Source of the DNA: AV69 sp963742315
Lineage (GTDB): Bacteria; Verrucomicrobiota; Verrucomicrobiia; Chthoniobacterales; UBA10450
NCBI GenBank assembly: GCA_963742315.1
Contig: CAVULE010000006.1
Span: 25,912-89,911, forward strand
DNA: 64,000 bases
Reading direction: 5' to 3'
Below the pieces are notes generated by a model. It was given only the letters and a program-made list of their open reading frames with translations, searched no databases and was not told the DNA's origin. How positions within the stretch are numbered: the stretch's first letter is position 1; the number at the start of each line of letters is the position of its first letter. Positions 54,100 to 63,300 of the stretch are shown piece after piece. Made by a program: the position numbers and the translations under genes.

Positions 54100-54256
54100 C
54101 CGCGATCGCGCAGCAATTTCTGGCAGAGGTGGAGCACGAAGCGACATCACTCCGAAAAAGCCGGGTTGCAACCATTTGACGCTTTAGTCCCGCTCCGCAA
54201 ATTAGCGCTTCCCGGGCGCCCGTAGCTCAACTGGATAGAGCATCTGACTACGGATC
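54100..54256 (+). repeat. Right copy of the 157-bp direct repeat
   Basis: It matches 38421-38577 with a single mismatch at 54212. It contains a second copy of the last 80 bp of lysR without the rest of that gene, the spacer, and the 5' half of the intact tRNA-Arg. Identity begins at 54100 and stops at the 3' side of the anticodon loop. Confidence 0.95.
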
Positions 54257-54289
54257 AGAAGGTTTGAGGTTCGAATCCCCACGGGCGCG
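54216..54289 (+). tRNA. tRNA-Arg (anticodon ACG)
   Basis: A 74-nt cloverleaf folds: acceptor GCGCCCG/CGGGCGC, D arm GCTC/GAGC, anticodon arm TCTGA-CTACGGA-TCAGA with ACG, T loop TTCGAAT and discriminator G. The 3' CCA is not encoded. The T stem (TGAGG/CCCCA) has one A-C mismatch, which may be natural, a sequencing error or a trace of the insertion event. The 5' half is shared with the truncated copy at 38537. Confidence 0.92.
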
Positions 54290-54449
54290 CACTTACTGCT
54301 GAGATACTTACGTTCTATTTCCACTCTATGTGCAAACCGTGTACTTAGCCACTTTAGACTTTCAAAGTCCCCCCGGGGGCGGGGGTCTCCGCAATCGCGG
54401 ATTTAAGAACGTGAAATCGGTTTTGTCCCCCGGAATTTTTTTACAAATA

Positions 54450-54486
54450 GGCGGTGCGCTTTCCTTCGTCTAGGAAGCGCACTGCC
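54450..54486. repeat. Hairpin followed by a REP-like tail downstream of tRNA-Arg
   Basis: A strong stem uses GTGCGCTT and AAGCGCAC, with GGC/GCC closing it and one bulge. CCTGTCCTGAGCGAAAGTCG follows at 54485, a sequence resembling the family A palindromes. It lies in a gene-free stretch. Confidence 0.5.
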
Positions 54487-54619
54487 TGTCCTGAGCGAAA
54501 GTCGAACGGGCGACTCGCTACTTAGTTGTTGTCGAGGGTGCCGACGACCTCGGCACATCGAAAATCGACGCGATGGCGGAAGCAGAAATCGCCACAAATG
54601 TCTCGGCGGATCGCGAGTA

Positions 54620-54772
54620 ATGGGCAAAACCGCCGACCTTGTTCTGGTCGAGGGCGATGCATCGGAGCGCCTCTCCGATTTGCGGCAGACACGCGTCGTA
54701 ATACTCGATGGCAAATTGATGGACGCGGACGCGTTACGCACCGCTGCTGGATTTTCCGGCCTTCCGAAGTAG
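54620..54772 (+). pseudogene. C-terminal remnant of an amidohydrolase
   Basis: The frame encodes GKTADLVLVEGD followed by LRQTRVVILDGKLMDADALR, the end of an imidazolonepropionase-like amidohydrolase where the metal-dependent barrel closes. The preceding 400 residues are absent and stops interrupt the upstream sequence. The rest of 54290-54794 shows no complete gene; the DNA right of the tRNA is decayed. Confidence 0.65.
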
Positions 54773-54794
54773 CACTACAATTAATACTAGATGA

Positions 54795-56111
54795 TCAGCG
54801 TCTCAGCGCTGATTCCCAGCCGTCTCGCGCAGGGCCATTCATTGCCGCTTGGAGGGCGGCATCGAGTTTCTCCATCGTCACTGGTTTAATCAAGTGTTGG
54901 GAAAATCCTGCTTCCAGACTGCGTCTCGCATCTGCGTCCGTCCCGAATCCGCTCATCGCGATTCCGACAAGCCGGTTTTTTGATTTCGATATCAGTTCCG
55001 TGCCACTCCCATCGGGCAAGCCCACGTCGCTGATGACCACGTCAAATCCGCCAGCTTCAATTCTCTCGAGCGCTGACTTCATGTCGTGCGCCACAGTTAC
55101 TCTGTGTCCCCGGGCTGCCAGTAGCTTTCCCATCACGGTGCAGGTGTCGATGTGATCGTCGACCAACAAAATCCGCAGCACCCATGTGACCTTCGCTTGG
55201 ACGGGCAAAGATATCGTACCATCGTGAGCAATCAGCGCAGAAGTTTTGATTGTCAGCCTGAATGTCGCTCCTCGATTTAAACCCTCGCTCATAGCGGTCA
55301 GTGTCGCGGCATGGGCTTCGGCCAGCGATTTCGAAATGGCCAGGCCAAGTCCGAGTCCGCCAAAACGCCGTTTCAAGGAGCGCTCGCCCTGCTCAAAAGG
55401 GTTGAAGATTCTATTCATCGCTTCCGGTTCAATTCCGATGCCGTGATCTTGCACAATTATCGTTAGCTCTCCGGGCGATTCGTTCGCAGTCGAAATCCTG
55501 ATCTCACCCTCGTCCCGGCTAAACTTGATCGCGTTCTGAACCAGATTCCAAACAATCTGCTGAAACCTCGCCTCATCCGCTACGACGAAACGATCGCCTG
55601 CCGTGAGATCCAACTGCATTCGGATCTTCTTTCCCGCCCATTCACTCCGGCATGTCTCCACCACGTTCCGGATTTGCCCGTGAGCGTTCACGCTCGTCAG
55701 GTTTAACACCAGTTTCCCTTTGCTAATCCGCGTCACGTCCAGCAAATCGTCGATCAGATGTCGCTCCACCCGAATGTTACGCCGGATGATTTCCAATGCC
55801 GCAGCGGCCTCGTCGTTTTTTAACCACTGCTTCTGCAAGTTCTCCACCGCCAGGAATACTGGGAAAAGCGGCGTTCGCAGTTCGTGCGAGAGCATGGCCA
55901 AAAAATTGTCTTTCGTCCGGTTCGCCGCTTCCACCAGCGCCTTTTGCGCTTCCAGCGCTGCCTCTGCACGACGCCGCTCAGCAATCGCCGTCGCCAATGC
56001 CATTGCTGTCAACGTCAACACCGCCGTGAGCAGCAGAACGGTACCCGCAAGGAAGTAGAGCGCCGTCAGAGCAACGAGACCAAAAATCGGTGAGAAATGT
56101 GGAAGAATCAT
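54795..56111 (-). CDS. Hybrid histidine kinase with C-terminal receiver
   Basis: I set the start at ATG 56111, which begins the two-helix membrane segment (FGLVALTALYFLAGTVLLLT); the open frame runs to 56303. A coiled coil leads to the H box MLSHELRTPL, N box QNAIKFS, G1 DHGIGI and G2 GLGLGLAIS, then a receiver domain (DVVISDVGLPDGSG, KPVTMEKLDA). No periplasmic sensor domain is present, so sensing is through the membrane or cytoplasm. The separate response regulator is not in the window. Confidence 0.85.
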   Translation of the reverse strand: MILPHFSPIFGLVALTALYFLAGTVLLLTAVLTLTAMALATAIAERRRAEAALEAQKALVEAANRTKDNFLAMLSHELRTPLFPVFLAVENLQKQWLKNDEAAAALEIIRRNIRVERHLIDDLLDVTRISKGKLVLNLTSVNAHGQIRNVVETCRSEWAGKKIRMQLDLTAGDRFVVADEARFQQIVWNLVQNAIKFSRDEGEIRISTANESPGELTIIVQDHGIGIEPEAMNRIFNPFEQGERSLKRRFGGLGLGLAISKSLAEAHAATLTAMSEGLNRGATFRLTIKTSALIAHDGTISLPVQAKVTWVLRILLVDDHIDTCTVMGKLLAARGHRVTVAHDMKSALERIEAGGFDVVISDVGLPDGSGTELISKSKNRLVGIAMSGFGTDADARRSLEAGFSQHLIKPVTMEKLDAALQAAMNGPARDGWESALRR

Positions 56112-56414
56112 CAGCTGTTTTTCGGGAGAGGGCGCCCGACCGAATAAAGACGGGGACTCGGTTGTTCCGGCCAGAAAAGATGGTCGGACGGCTGAGGTAC
56201 AGGGATATCGTGTGACAGTGTGGGAGAAGCGCTCATAAGAGATGGCTGCAGCATCTCGCGAGCCATGTCGCGCATGTAAACGCACCATGCTGCGAGCGCT
56301 CACACAGGAGAACCGAGTAGTCCCCGCATCCGCAGAATGGCACTCTTACGGCGCCTACGCCGCTGTAGTGATCGGCGATAGTGGCTTACGGTAAAAAGGC
56401 GTAGATATTTTTGT

Positions 56415-57344
56415 ATGACCTACGACGTAATTGGCGATATTCACGGTCACGCCGAAGAACTACGGACTCTGCTTCGACGACTCGGCTACGAAGAGCGAAA
56501 CGGTGGCTACGTCGCCGAAGGTCGCAATGCGATTTTTGTCGGCGATTTCATCGACCGCGGCCCTGCAATTCGCGAGGTGCTGCAGATCGCCCGCGCGATG
56601 GTCAGCCGTAACGGGGCCTATGCTGTACTCGGCAACCATGAGTTTAACGCCCTTTGTTATCATACGCCGGATGCGGTCGGTAGTTTTTTGCGACCGCACA
56701 GTACGAAAAACGCGCATCAGCACCAAGCCACGCTTGATCAGCTTGTTCTTCCCTATCCAGAAGAGTGGCGGTCATACCAGCAATGGTTTAAGGATCTGCC
56801 GCTTTTTTTGGAGATCGACGGATTGCGAGTCGTTCACGCCGCGTGGGATGAAAATGCGATCCGCCTGGTCCGGGGTCGCTCGTTTTACGATCCCGACTTT
56901 CTGGCGGCCGCGGCGACCAGAGGCACACCTGAATTCACCGCCGTAGAAACATTGCTTAAAGGGCCAGAAATTAAACTACCCGATGGTCAGATGTGCGCCG
57001 ACAAAGATGGCACTGACCGGGCGGAATTGCGGATCGCCTGGTGGCAATCGCGAAAAAGAAAAAAGCACCTTAGGTACTGCGACATTGCGGTACCAAGTGC
57101 GGCGGATGTACCTGCAATCGCTGTGCCTCCGGAAGTTTTAAGCTCTTTACCGAGTTACGGCCGCCGCGAACCTCCGGTCATTTTCGGCCACTACTGGTTC
57201 GTCCCCAATACTCCGCAGGTCCTTGAGCGAAATGTCGCGTGCATCGACTACAGTGTGGCTAAAGACGGCTTCCTCGCCGCGTATTCTTGGTCTGGCGAAA
57301 AGCAGCTAAATCCTAAGCATTTCACCATCGCCGTGCCTGATTGA
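56415..57344 (+). CDS. PPP-type metallophosphatase (calcineurin-like)
   Basis: The 309-residue protein has all three family motifs: GDIHGHAEEL, GDFIDRGP and GNHEFNAL, followed by the HAAWDEN and FGHYWF segments with metal-binding His residues. The layout resembles bacterial PrpA/ApaH-like enzymes that act on phosphoproteins or diadenosine polyphosphates. It stands alone. Substrate cannot be assigned. Confidence 0.85.
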   Translation: MTYDVIGDIHGHAEELRTLLRRLGYEERNGGYVAEGRNAIFVGDFIDRGPAIREVLQIARAMVSRNGAYAVLGNHEFNALCYHTPDAVGSFLRPHSTKNAHQHQATLDQLVLPYPEEWRSYQQWFKDLPLFLEIDGLRVVHAAWDENAIRLVRGRSFYDPDFLAAAATRGTPEFTAVETLLKGPEIKLPDGQMCADKDGTDRAELRIAWWQSRKRKKHLRYCDIAVPSAADVPAIAVPPEVLSSLPSYGRREPPVIFGHYWFVPNTPQVLERNVACIDYSVAKDGFLAAYSWSGEKQLNPKHFTIAVPD

Positions 57345-57807
57345 AGAGAATCAGTCTACATTCTGCCGTGCCTTCATAGTCCACGAGACGAGCGATGGAG
57401 AGTTCAGTTCGGGGCAGATTCCAGTGAAACCAATGAAACTTCCCGCATCGGCGATTCAATCTCTGCCGGCGTCAGTTGCCGGACCATCGCTGGAACTGTG
57501 GAGTTTGTATCCTGCGTAGGTTGCATTATTGGATCGCTATCTTGCACGCCGCCGAAACTCAAACTGCGTTTGATCCATGGTGCATGGTGGTCTCTTCTGC
57601 CAGCCGCAATCGCAAAGCCCTTAGCAGAGCAATACCACGAGACGCACTGAACCGCCGCCGTAATGGCGGCTGCCAATTCGGAAACAAAGGATTCTTATTC
57701 ATAAATGCGACGATAAATCATGGGGTAGGACAAATGCTGTCCGACATAAAGAAAAGTTCTTGCCGATAAGCAGTTAATGCCGGTATTCGGCAGGCAACCT
57801 CGACGCT
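57345..57807. other. Gene-free stretch
   Basis: About 460 bp between the phosphatase and the WYL regulator. The short frames on both strands have no recognisable motifs or ribosome-binding sites, and I see no strong hairpin or repeat. The last 60 bp probably contain the WYL gene promoter. Confidence 0.5.
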
Positions 57808-58837
57808 ATGAAACGCAATCGCATCCAACTCTCCCCTACCCGCCGGGCCATTCTTCATTCTCGTCCTCCGCTCGAACGCATGATGCGCATGCACGAGCGC
57901 TTGAAAGCCGGTCGTTACCCGAATTGCCGAAAACTTGCTGACGAGCTGGAAGTCAGTTCAAAGACCGTCCAACGCGACATTGATTTCATGCGCTACCGGC
58001 TCGGTCTCCCGATCGAATATGACCAGCTGCACTTCGGCTTTTATTACACGGAACCGGTTGCGAGCTTTCCCAACGTCGAAATTTCCGAAGGCGAGCTGGT
58101 CGCACTCTACGTCGGCCAGAAAGCTTTGGCGCAATACAAAGGGACTTCGTTTGAGGCGCCATTGTCGACCGCGTTCCGCAAGATCACCGATGGATTGCGC
58201 GATACCATTTCCGTGACCTGGAGCGACCTGGATTCAGCGATCTCGTTCCGGAATACTGGACGATCGACGGCTGACGTTCACCTCTTCGAACAGTTAAGCC
58301 ACGCCGTCTTCAAACAGCTCGAAGTCCGCTTCGATTACAAGAAACCCGACGTCGCACGCTACGAGCAACGATACGTGCAGCCCTATCACCTCGGCTGCGT
58401 TGAAAACCTTTGGTATCTGTTTGCCTTCGATGTCGATCGCCAGCAGGTGCGCACGTTCGCTCTTCCTAGGATCCGCAGCGTCCGCGTGAGCAAAAACAAG
58501 TTCCGGCGCCCTCTCGATTTCTCGATTGGCAAATTCCTCGGCGAAAGCTTTCGGTGTTTTCGCGAAGCCAAGCAAAACCAAACACACGATCCGAATCGCC
58601 TTCGACGCCTTCGCCGCTCCCCGGATCGAGGAACGTCAATGGCATCCGTCGCAAAAGATCAAGCAGCTGCGAGACGGCGGAATCGAACTTTCGTTAACAT
58701 TGGGAAACTTGGAAGACATCGAGCGCTGGGTTCTGAGCTGGGGCACTCATGCGCAGGTGCTGGCGCCACCAGAGCTAAAAGAGAGAATTGCAAGAACGGC
58801 GGCGACTGTAGCTGATAGTTATCGCGACGCTGCCTGA
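57808..58837 (+). pseudogene. WYL-domain transcriptional regulator with a +1 frameshift
   Basis: The first frame gives an N-terminal HTH (KLADELEVSSKTVQRDIDFM) and the WYL domain (RYVQPYHLGCVENLWYLFAF). Near 58548-58554 the C-terminus continues one base later with FGVFAKPSKTKHTIRIAFDA, and the last part ends RWVLSWGTHAQVL and reaches 58837. Removing one C from TTTCGGT joins them. WYL proteins are ligand-sensing regulators, often of DNA-damage or phage-defence genes. No obvious target is adjacent. Confidence 0.8.
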
Positions 58838-58959
58838 TCGAATCGGTTACGCCTTCAGCGCCCAATGGTCTCGGTTACAGACTCTATGCGAAAGCACTTT
58901 TTCAGTTGGGCGTGTTGAGCGTTGGACGTTGAAAAATTCACCCAGGGTTAATCCCGGAA

Positions 58960-59002
58960 CATAGGGCTCTGCCCTGTGCGCCCAGCGGAGATCCTCTCCG
59001 CT
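58960..59002. repeat. Hairpin element (family B)
   Basis: AGGGCTCTGCCCT is followed by CTGTGCGCCCAG and the hairpin AGCGGAG-ATCCT-CTCCGCT (58984-59002). It shares CTGTGCGCCCAG and the GGAG…CTCC stem with the element at 12177-12285. It lies upstream of the VWA gene. Confidence 0.65.
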
Positions 59003-59095
59003 GATTCAGCTTCAACGGCGTTTCAGCAAAAAATTTGTAAGAATTTGGCAGGGTGAGACAGCCTATGTCCCACCCGGGGTGGTAAATTCGTCAGC

Positions 59096-59779
59096 ATGAA
59101 ACCAAACGCTCATTATACCGAGATCGCTTTTATCCTCGATCGCTCCGGCTCCATGAAGAGCTGTCAGCAGGCCGCTATAGACGGATTCAACCGGTTCTTG
59201 GCCGATCAGCAACAGATCGAAGGACTCGCTAAACTCACCCTTGTTCTGTTCGACGACGAATACTTCGTGCCGATCAGCTCAATTCCGGTGCAGGAAATTG
59301 TGCCGCTCACCGACGATACTTACCAGCCGCAAGGATGCACCGCGCTGCTCGACGCTATCGGCAAGACCGTCGACGACCTTGGCCTCCGTCTCGCTGCACT
59401 GGCCGAGAAAGACCGACCCGGGCAGGTGATTGTTGCCATCCTGACCGACGGCCTGGAGAACGCGTCGCAGCGGTTTAATTGGAAAGAGATTGCCGGGAAG
59501 ATCAAACACCAGACCGACACGTACAAGTGGATTTTTCTCTTTCTGGGCGCCAACCAGGACGCCATCGCGACTGCCTCGAACCTCAGTATCGCAGCGAACA
59601 ACGCGGCCAACTACGTTGCTGACACTGCCGGTTCAAGAGCAGGCCAGGCAGCGTTCTCCCGCAAGATGAGCGCGTTGCGTCGCTCCAGCATGGACATCGC
59701 TTCAGTCTCCGAAAAGCTCGATGCAGCGGCGTCCCTAACCGACATCGTGTCTGAAGAGGACCGGAAGCAGCGTGACTGA
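59096..59779 (+). CDS. von Willebrand factor A-domain protein
   Basis: The 227-residue cytoplasmic protein is a single VWA domain with a MIDAS site: DRSGSMKS at residue 15, a Thr in PQGCTALLD, and the Asp in LTDGLEN. It lacks a signal peptide. Such stand-alone VWA proteins act in metal-dependent protein contacts, sometimes with phosphatase/kinase or AAA+ partners. None of those is adjacent. Confidence 0.85.
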   Translation: MKPNAHYTEIAFILDRSGSMKSCQQAAIDGFNRFLADQQQIEGLAKLTLVLFDDEYFVPISSIPVQEIVPLTDDTYQPQGCTALLDAIGKTVDDLGLRLAALAEKDRPGQVIVAILTDGLENASQRFNWKEIAGKIKHQTDTYKWIFLFLGANQDAIATASNLSIAANNAANYVADTAGSRAGQAAFSRKMSALRRSSMDIASVSEKLDAAASLTDIVSEEDRKQRD

Positions 59780-59781
59780 CG

Positions 59782-59945
59782 CTGCGGACCACAGGACCAC
59801 AGGACACTGGACCACTGACGATCTGATAACTGATAACGAATAACCGATAACTATTTTAGATGAAATCCGCCGTAATACCCATCTCCCAACTTCGATCTCG
59901 CAGCTCCGAGCTCGCTGCTCCGAGCTCTCTGCTCCCTGCTGTCAC
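59782..59945. repeat. Degenerate 7-bp tandem repeats
   Basis: Two blocks. The first reads CCACAGG, ACCACAG, GACACTG, GACCACT, then TGATAAC, TGATAAC, GAATAAC, CGATAAC. The second (from about 59882) reads CGATCTC, GCAGCTC, CGAGCTC, GCTGCTC, CGAGCTC, TCTGCTC. The second block runs into the start of the DUF2130 gene and is translated there as a low-complexity N-terminus. Confidence 0.7.
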
Positions 59946-61045
59946 CTGTCCCAAGGTGTTCATATAAGTTCGCGCTGGATCAGGCGCTCAACCGAGAGAT
60001 TGAGCTCTATTTACGCGCGGAATTAAGCGAAGAATTCAGTCGCAAAGAAGCCGACCTGCGCCAGCAACTCGCGAGAGAAGCAGCGGAGAAAGCGGAGCGC
60101 AGTTCGGCCGGGCTTCAGATGAAAGTTGAAGCACAAGCCAAGGAGCTGAAAGAAGCACGTGACAATGAGCGCGCCCTGTTGCGGACAAAGGCGGAGCTTC
60201 AGGAGCAGGCCGAGAAAGCGAGCTGGAAGCGCAACGAAGGTTAGCGACTGAGCGCGACAAGATCCGTAAAGCTGCGCAAGATCAGATACTCGAGGAACAT
60301 CGCCTCAAAGACGCCGAGAAGAACAAGCAGCTCGATGATATGCGCCGGCAGATCGAAGATCTGAAACGCAAAGCCGAGCAAGGTTCGCAGAAACTGCAGG
60401 GCGACGTGCAGGAACTTGAGCTTGAGAAAGCGTTGCGCGAACGATTCCCGCGCGATCAGATCGAGTCGGTTAAAAGCGGCGTTCGCGGCGCTGATGTGTT
60501 GCAGAAAGTGATGAGCGATTCAGGTCAGACTTTGCGGAACCATTCTTTGGGAATCGAAACGGGTCCGCAATTGGAGCGACAAATGGATCGATAAGCTCAT
60601 CGAAGACAAGCAAGCAGCCAAGGCGGATGTGGCAGTCATCGTCACAGATGCTTTGCCCGAGCACGTTCAACACATGGGCGGTGTCAGAGGCGTGCTGCTC
60701 ACGACGTTTTCGTTGGCAGCGTGCCTGGCCGAAACGTTGCGAGTAAACATGGCGCTGCTGGGCCAGACTCGATTGGCTTTGAGCGGACAAGACGACCAGA
60801 AATCGAGAATCTTTCAGTATTTCACGAGTCCACAATTCCACGAGCGGATGGCCACGATCGCCGAGCAATTCCAGCAGATGCAAACAGACCTAACGCGTGA
60901 GAAAGCAGCGATGAACCGGACCTGGGCCAAACGCGAAAAGCAGATCGAAACGATCGTCTCGAGCACGGCGAAATTCACCGGCGAACTGCAAGCGCTATAC
61001 GGTCCCTCTCTGCCGCAACTGCCGCAATTTGCGCTACCCACCTGA
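59860..61045 (+). pseudogene. DUF2130 family protein with three frameshifts
   Basis: Joined across frames, the product matches DUF2130: an N-terminal zinc-ribbon start (TCPKCSYKFALDQAL), a long Glu/Lys/Arg coiled coil, then RFPRDQIESVKSGVRGADV, CGTILWESKR, NWSDKWIDKLIEDKQAAKAD and FHERMATIAEQF. Shifts needed are an extra base at about 59953-59957, one missing at about 60219-60222 and one extra at about 60530-60533. With three breaks it is the most damaged gene here. The apparent N-terminal 30 residues are heptad-repeat DNA. The family is of unknown function; some members resemble nucleases. Confidence 0.75.
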
Positions 61046-61250
61046 AGACGGACCACTGACCACGGGACCACGGACTACTGACCTCTCTCCGAACTGTAGG
61101 CTCTACGAGCCGGAAGCTGACTCTGATGACGCTTTAACTCTTACCAGTCACCGATTACCATTCACGTTCGCCGCGTTTGCGCCGTGCTCCCTGCTCCCTA
61201 CGCGGTCTTGTAGTCAGTCGTCTTGTCGTCCGTTGTCCGGTCGAACGGCG
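61046..61250. repeat. Degenerate 7-bp tandem repeat block
   Basis: It reads as 7-mers such as GACCACT, GACCACG, GGACCAC, GGACTAC, TGACCTC, and later GTGCTCC, CTGCTCC, CTACGCG, GTCTTGT, AGTCAGT, CGTCTTG, TCGTCCG, TTGTCCG, GTCGAAC. The right end overlaps the truncated DUF5615 gene. Confidence 0.65.
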
Positions 61251-61351
61251 AGTATTCCAGCCCAGCCTAACAACGGCACCGACTTCACTTGATGGTCAGC
61301 GAGATATCGGCCCAGACGCCAATCAAGATTTTCGTCCAACAGTATGCGCAT
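61214..61351 (-). pseudogene. DUF5615 PIN-like toxin, truncated
   Basis: The start is ATG 61351, sharing one base with the DUF433 stop (TGATG). The first 32 residues match DUF5615 (MRILLDENLDWRLGRYLADH, then VPLLGWAG). After this the frame enters the heptad-repeat block and stops at 61214, giving 45 residues where a full family member has about 110. Repeat growth or a deletion probably removed the catalytic end. It is the toxin partner of the DUF433 protein. Confidence 0.7.
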
Positions 61352-61557
61352 CAATGCGCTGCCAAGACGTGCGCCTTGGAATCCTCGAGCAGCGCGATGA
61401 CCTGCTCGCGCTTTACGCTCGGGAAGCCCTCCAGGAACTGCTCAATTGAGTCGCCCGCCTCCAGATGGTCGAACAAACTCTTCGCCGGGACACGTGTTCC
61501 GGCAAAGACCGGTTCGCCGCCAAGAATATCAGGATGCTGAGTAACGACGCTGCTCAT
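61351..61557 (-). CDS. DUF433 antitoxin-like protein
   Basis: The 68-residue protein matches DUF433: QHPDILGGEPVFAGTRVPAK followed by LFDHLEAGDSIEQFLEGFP. These helix-turn-helix proteins pair with DUF5615 PIN-like toxins in VapBC-like modules. The partner is present but truncated. Confidence 0.85.
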   Translation of the reverse strand: MSSVVTQHPDILGGEPVFAGTRVPAKSLFDHLEAGDSIEQFLEGFPSVKREQVIALLEDSKAHVLAAH

Positions 61558-61597
61558 GTTGGAAGGTTAGCCTTAAAACGGATTGAGCGCCAGCACG

Positions 61598-61715
61598 GTC
61601 CCGTTGTCCCGTAGTCCTATCGTCCGCTCCGTCTCTGCCCTTTACTCCGTGCTCCTTGCTTCCTGATCTCCGACCTCCGACCTCCGTCCTCTGACTTCTA
61701 TCGTCTTCTTTAGTA
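61598..61715. repeat. Degenerate 7-bp tandem repeats
   Basis: It reads GTCCCGT, TGTCCCG, TAGTCCT, ATCGTCC, GCTCCGT, then CCTTGCT, TCCTGAT, CTCCGAC, CTCCGAC, CTCCGTC, CTCTGAC, TTCTATC. It is the clearest heptad tract. The rest of 61558-61834 has no gene I can support. Confidence 0.7.
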
Positions 61716-61836
61716 ACAGATAGCCATCGATTGATACCCATTGACTCGCGAGACAGAGCACCGCGCCCGCGCAATTTGCGAAAATTGAAAAATTTAGACG
61801 CGACCCCGTCTGCTTTCTCCGGCGCTGCCTTTTCTA

Positions 61837-62107
61837 GAACCCATCTCATAAATAGGGAATGGGTGCGCTATGTTCTGGCGGGTGGCTGGCAAGGCGCGAC
61901 GAAGGAGCATAGCCAACGCGCTCTGTGACTGAGGAGCAACGCCGCCAGGCGCCCGCCAGAACTTAGCCCGCAGGGTTGCCGATCTTTGCCGCTGCAGCGG
62001 CGTTGCTCGTCGGTCAAAGATCCATGAAGGATATTCTTCCTCCTCGCGCCTTGCAGCAGCGTCAAATCTCCGGCAACGCACCCGTTCCCTATTTATGAGA
62101 TGGGTTC
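61837..62107. mobile_element. MITE with about 31-bp terminal inverted repeats and TA flanks
   Basis: The outer ends are inverted copies from GAACCCATCTCATAAATAGG inward (61837-61867 and 62077-62107) with one mismatch, and a TA lies outside each end, consistent with the TA target duplication of Tc1/mariner-IS630 elements. It is too short for a transposase and none is encoded inside. Internal GC-rich stems (for example GTTCTGGCGGG / CCCGCCAGAAC) add more structure. The right TA contributes to the pfk stop codon (TAG). Confidence 0.85.
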
Positions 62108-63300
62108 TAATCACTCGCCATGATGAATAGCGGCTGCATTTCGAAATCGGTGTAGAGTGGACGCAGGCGCTCCTTGTTATAGTACCTCTCGACGTTGACC
62201 GTTTTCTTGCTGCTGGTCACCACTTCAACCGGCATGTTGTCATAGCGCCCATTCTTCAAAACAACGAGGCGGCCGTGGCTGCCGTGCAGGATGAGATCGA
62301 GAGCAAGATTGCCGTAGGCCATGGGCACGATCGAATCAATCGCGTCGGGATCGCCGCCGCGCACCATGTAGCCGAGACGCTGGTTGATGGTCTGGATCGG
62401 CTTGCCCTTGTTGTATTTGGCGGAACGGTCCTTGAGTTCGGCCGAGACCAGGTCGCCGATTCCGCCGAGTTTCAGATGACCGAACGAGTCGGTCGTCCTG
62501 TCGGAGAACACCATCTCACCGCCTTCGAACATTGCCCCTTCTGAAACGATAACGACTGAATATTTGCTCGGATGATGCGCGCGGTCATAGCACAACAACT
62601 CCGTCAGATGCTCCATGTCGAATTTGTATTCCGGGATAACGCACCGATTCGCCGCGCCCGCCATGGTTGGCAACATCGCAGTGAACCCCGCGTAGCGTCC
62701 GAACACTTCCATAACGAGAAATCGCTCGTGAGATCCGGCCGAGGTGCGGAGACGATTCGACAATTCAATCGTCCGGCTGACGCACGTGCTAAAGCCGATG
62801 CAATAATCAGTGCCCGGCACGTCATTGTCCATCGTCTTGGGTATCGCCACGATCTTCACGCCTTCCTTGGACAAACGGGTCGCAAAAGAAAGTGTGTCGT
62901 CGCCGCCGATCGGAATCAGATAGTCAATGCCGAGCCAATCCAGGTTCTTGATGACTTCAGAAGTGAGATCGTTCTTGTCTTGACTGAACGTTGCGCGCAG
63001 CGCTTCAGGTACCTCTTCTTTTTTCACTGCTGAGGGGTTCGTCCGCGAGGTATGCAGAAACGTCCCGCCGGTCCGTGCTGCACGATTGACGACCTCTTCC
63101 GTCAGGATTTGAAAGTGCTCGCTGTTGTCGGCGTGTTCATCACGCAGGATGCTGATCGCGCCCAGCCAGCCATGGCGGATACCAACGACCTGATAGCCTT
63201 CGCGCAGGGCGCGAATGGTGACCGCGCGGATCGCGGGGTTGAGCCCCGGCACATCCCCGCCGCCGGTGAGAATACCGATCACGCCTTTCTTGGTGCTCAT
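62107..63300 (-). CDS. pfp: 6-phosphofructokinase, PPi-dependent type by active-site residues
   Basis: The 397-residue protein has the PFK fold: LTGGGDVPGLN, IGGDDTLSFA, PKTMDNDVPGTDY and EVFGRYAGF. GGDD with PKTxDND is the pattern I associate with pyrophosphate-dependent enzymes, while ATP enzymes usually have GGDGS and PGTIDND. It phosphorylates fructose-6-phosphate reversibly. The stop codon TAG is made with the edge of the MITE. The upstream unknown gene overlaps its start by 4 bp. Confidence 0.88.
   Translation of the reverse strand: MSTKKGVIGILTGGGDVPGLNPAIRAVTIRALREGYQVVGIRHGWLGAISILRDEHADNSEHFQILTEEVVNRAARTGGTFLHTSRTNPSAVKKEEVPEALRATFSQDKNDLTSEVIKNLDWLGIDYLIPIGGDDTLSFATRLSKEGVKIVAIPKTMDNDVPGTDYCIGFSTCVSRTIELSNRLRTSAGSHERFLVMEVFGRYAGFTAMLPTMAGAANRCVIPEYKFDMEHLTELLCYDRAHHPSKYSVVIVSEGAMFEGGEMVFSDRTTDSFGHLKLGGIGDLVSAELKDRSAKYNKGKPIQTINQRLGYMVRGGDPDAIDSIVPMAYGNLALDLILHGSHGRLVVLKNGRYDNMPVEVVTSSKKTVNVERYYNKERLRPLYTDFEMQPLFIMASD

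Noticed and set aside
57404..57769. Short frames on both strands in the gene-free stretch
   Set aside because: No ribosome-binding site, motif or neighbour overlap.
59782..61715. CRISPR array
   Set aside because: The repeats are 7 bp and contiguous, without the 24-40 bp repeats or unique spacers of CRISPR, and no cas gene is present.
61794..62114. 106-residue reverse-strand frame spanning the MITE
   Set aside because: It reads through the inverted ends and internal stems of the element and has no transposase motif.
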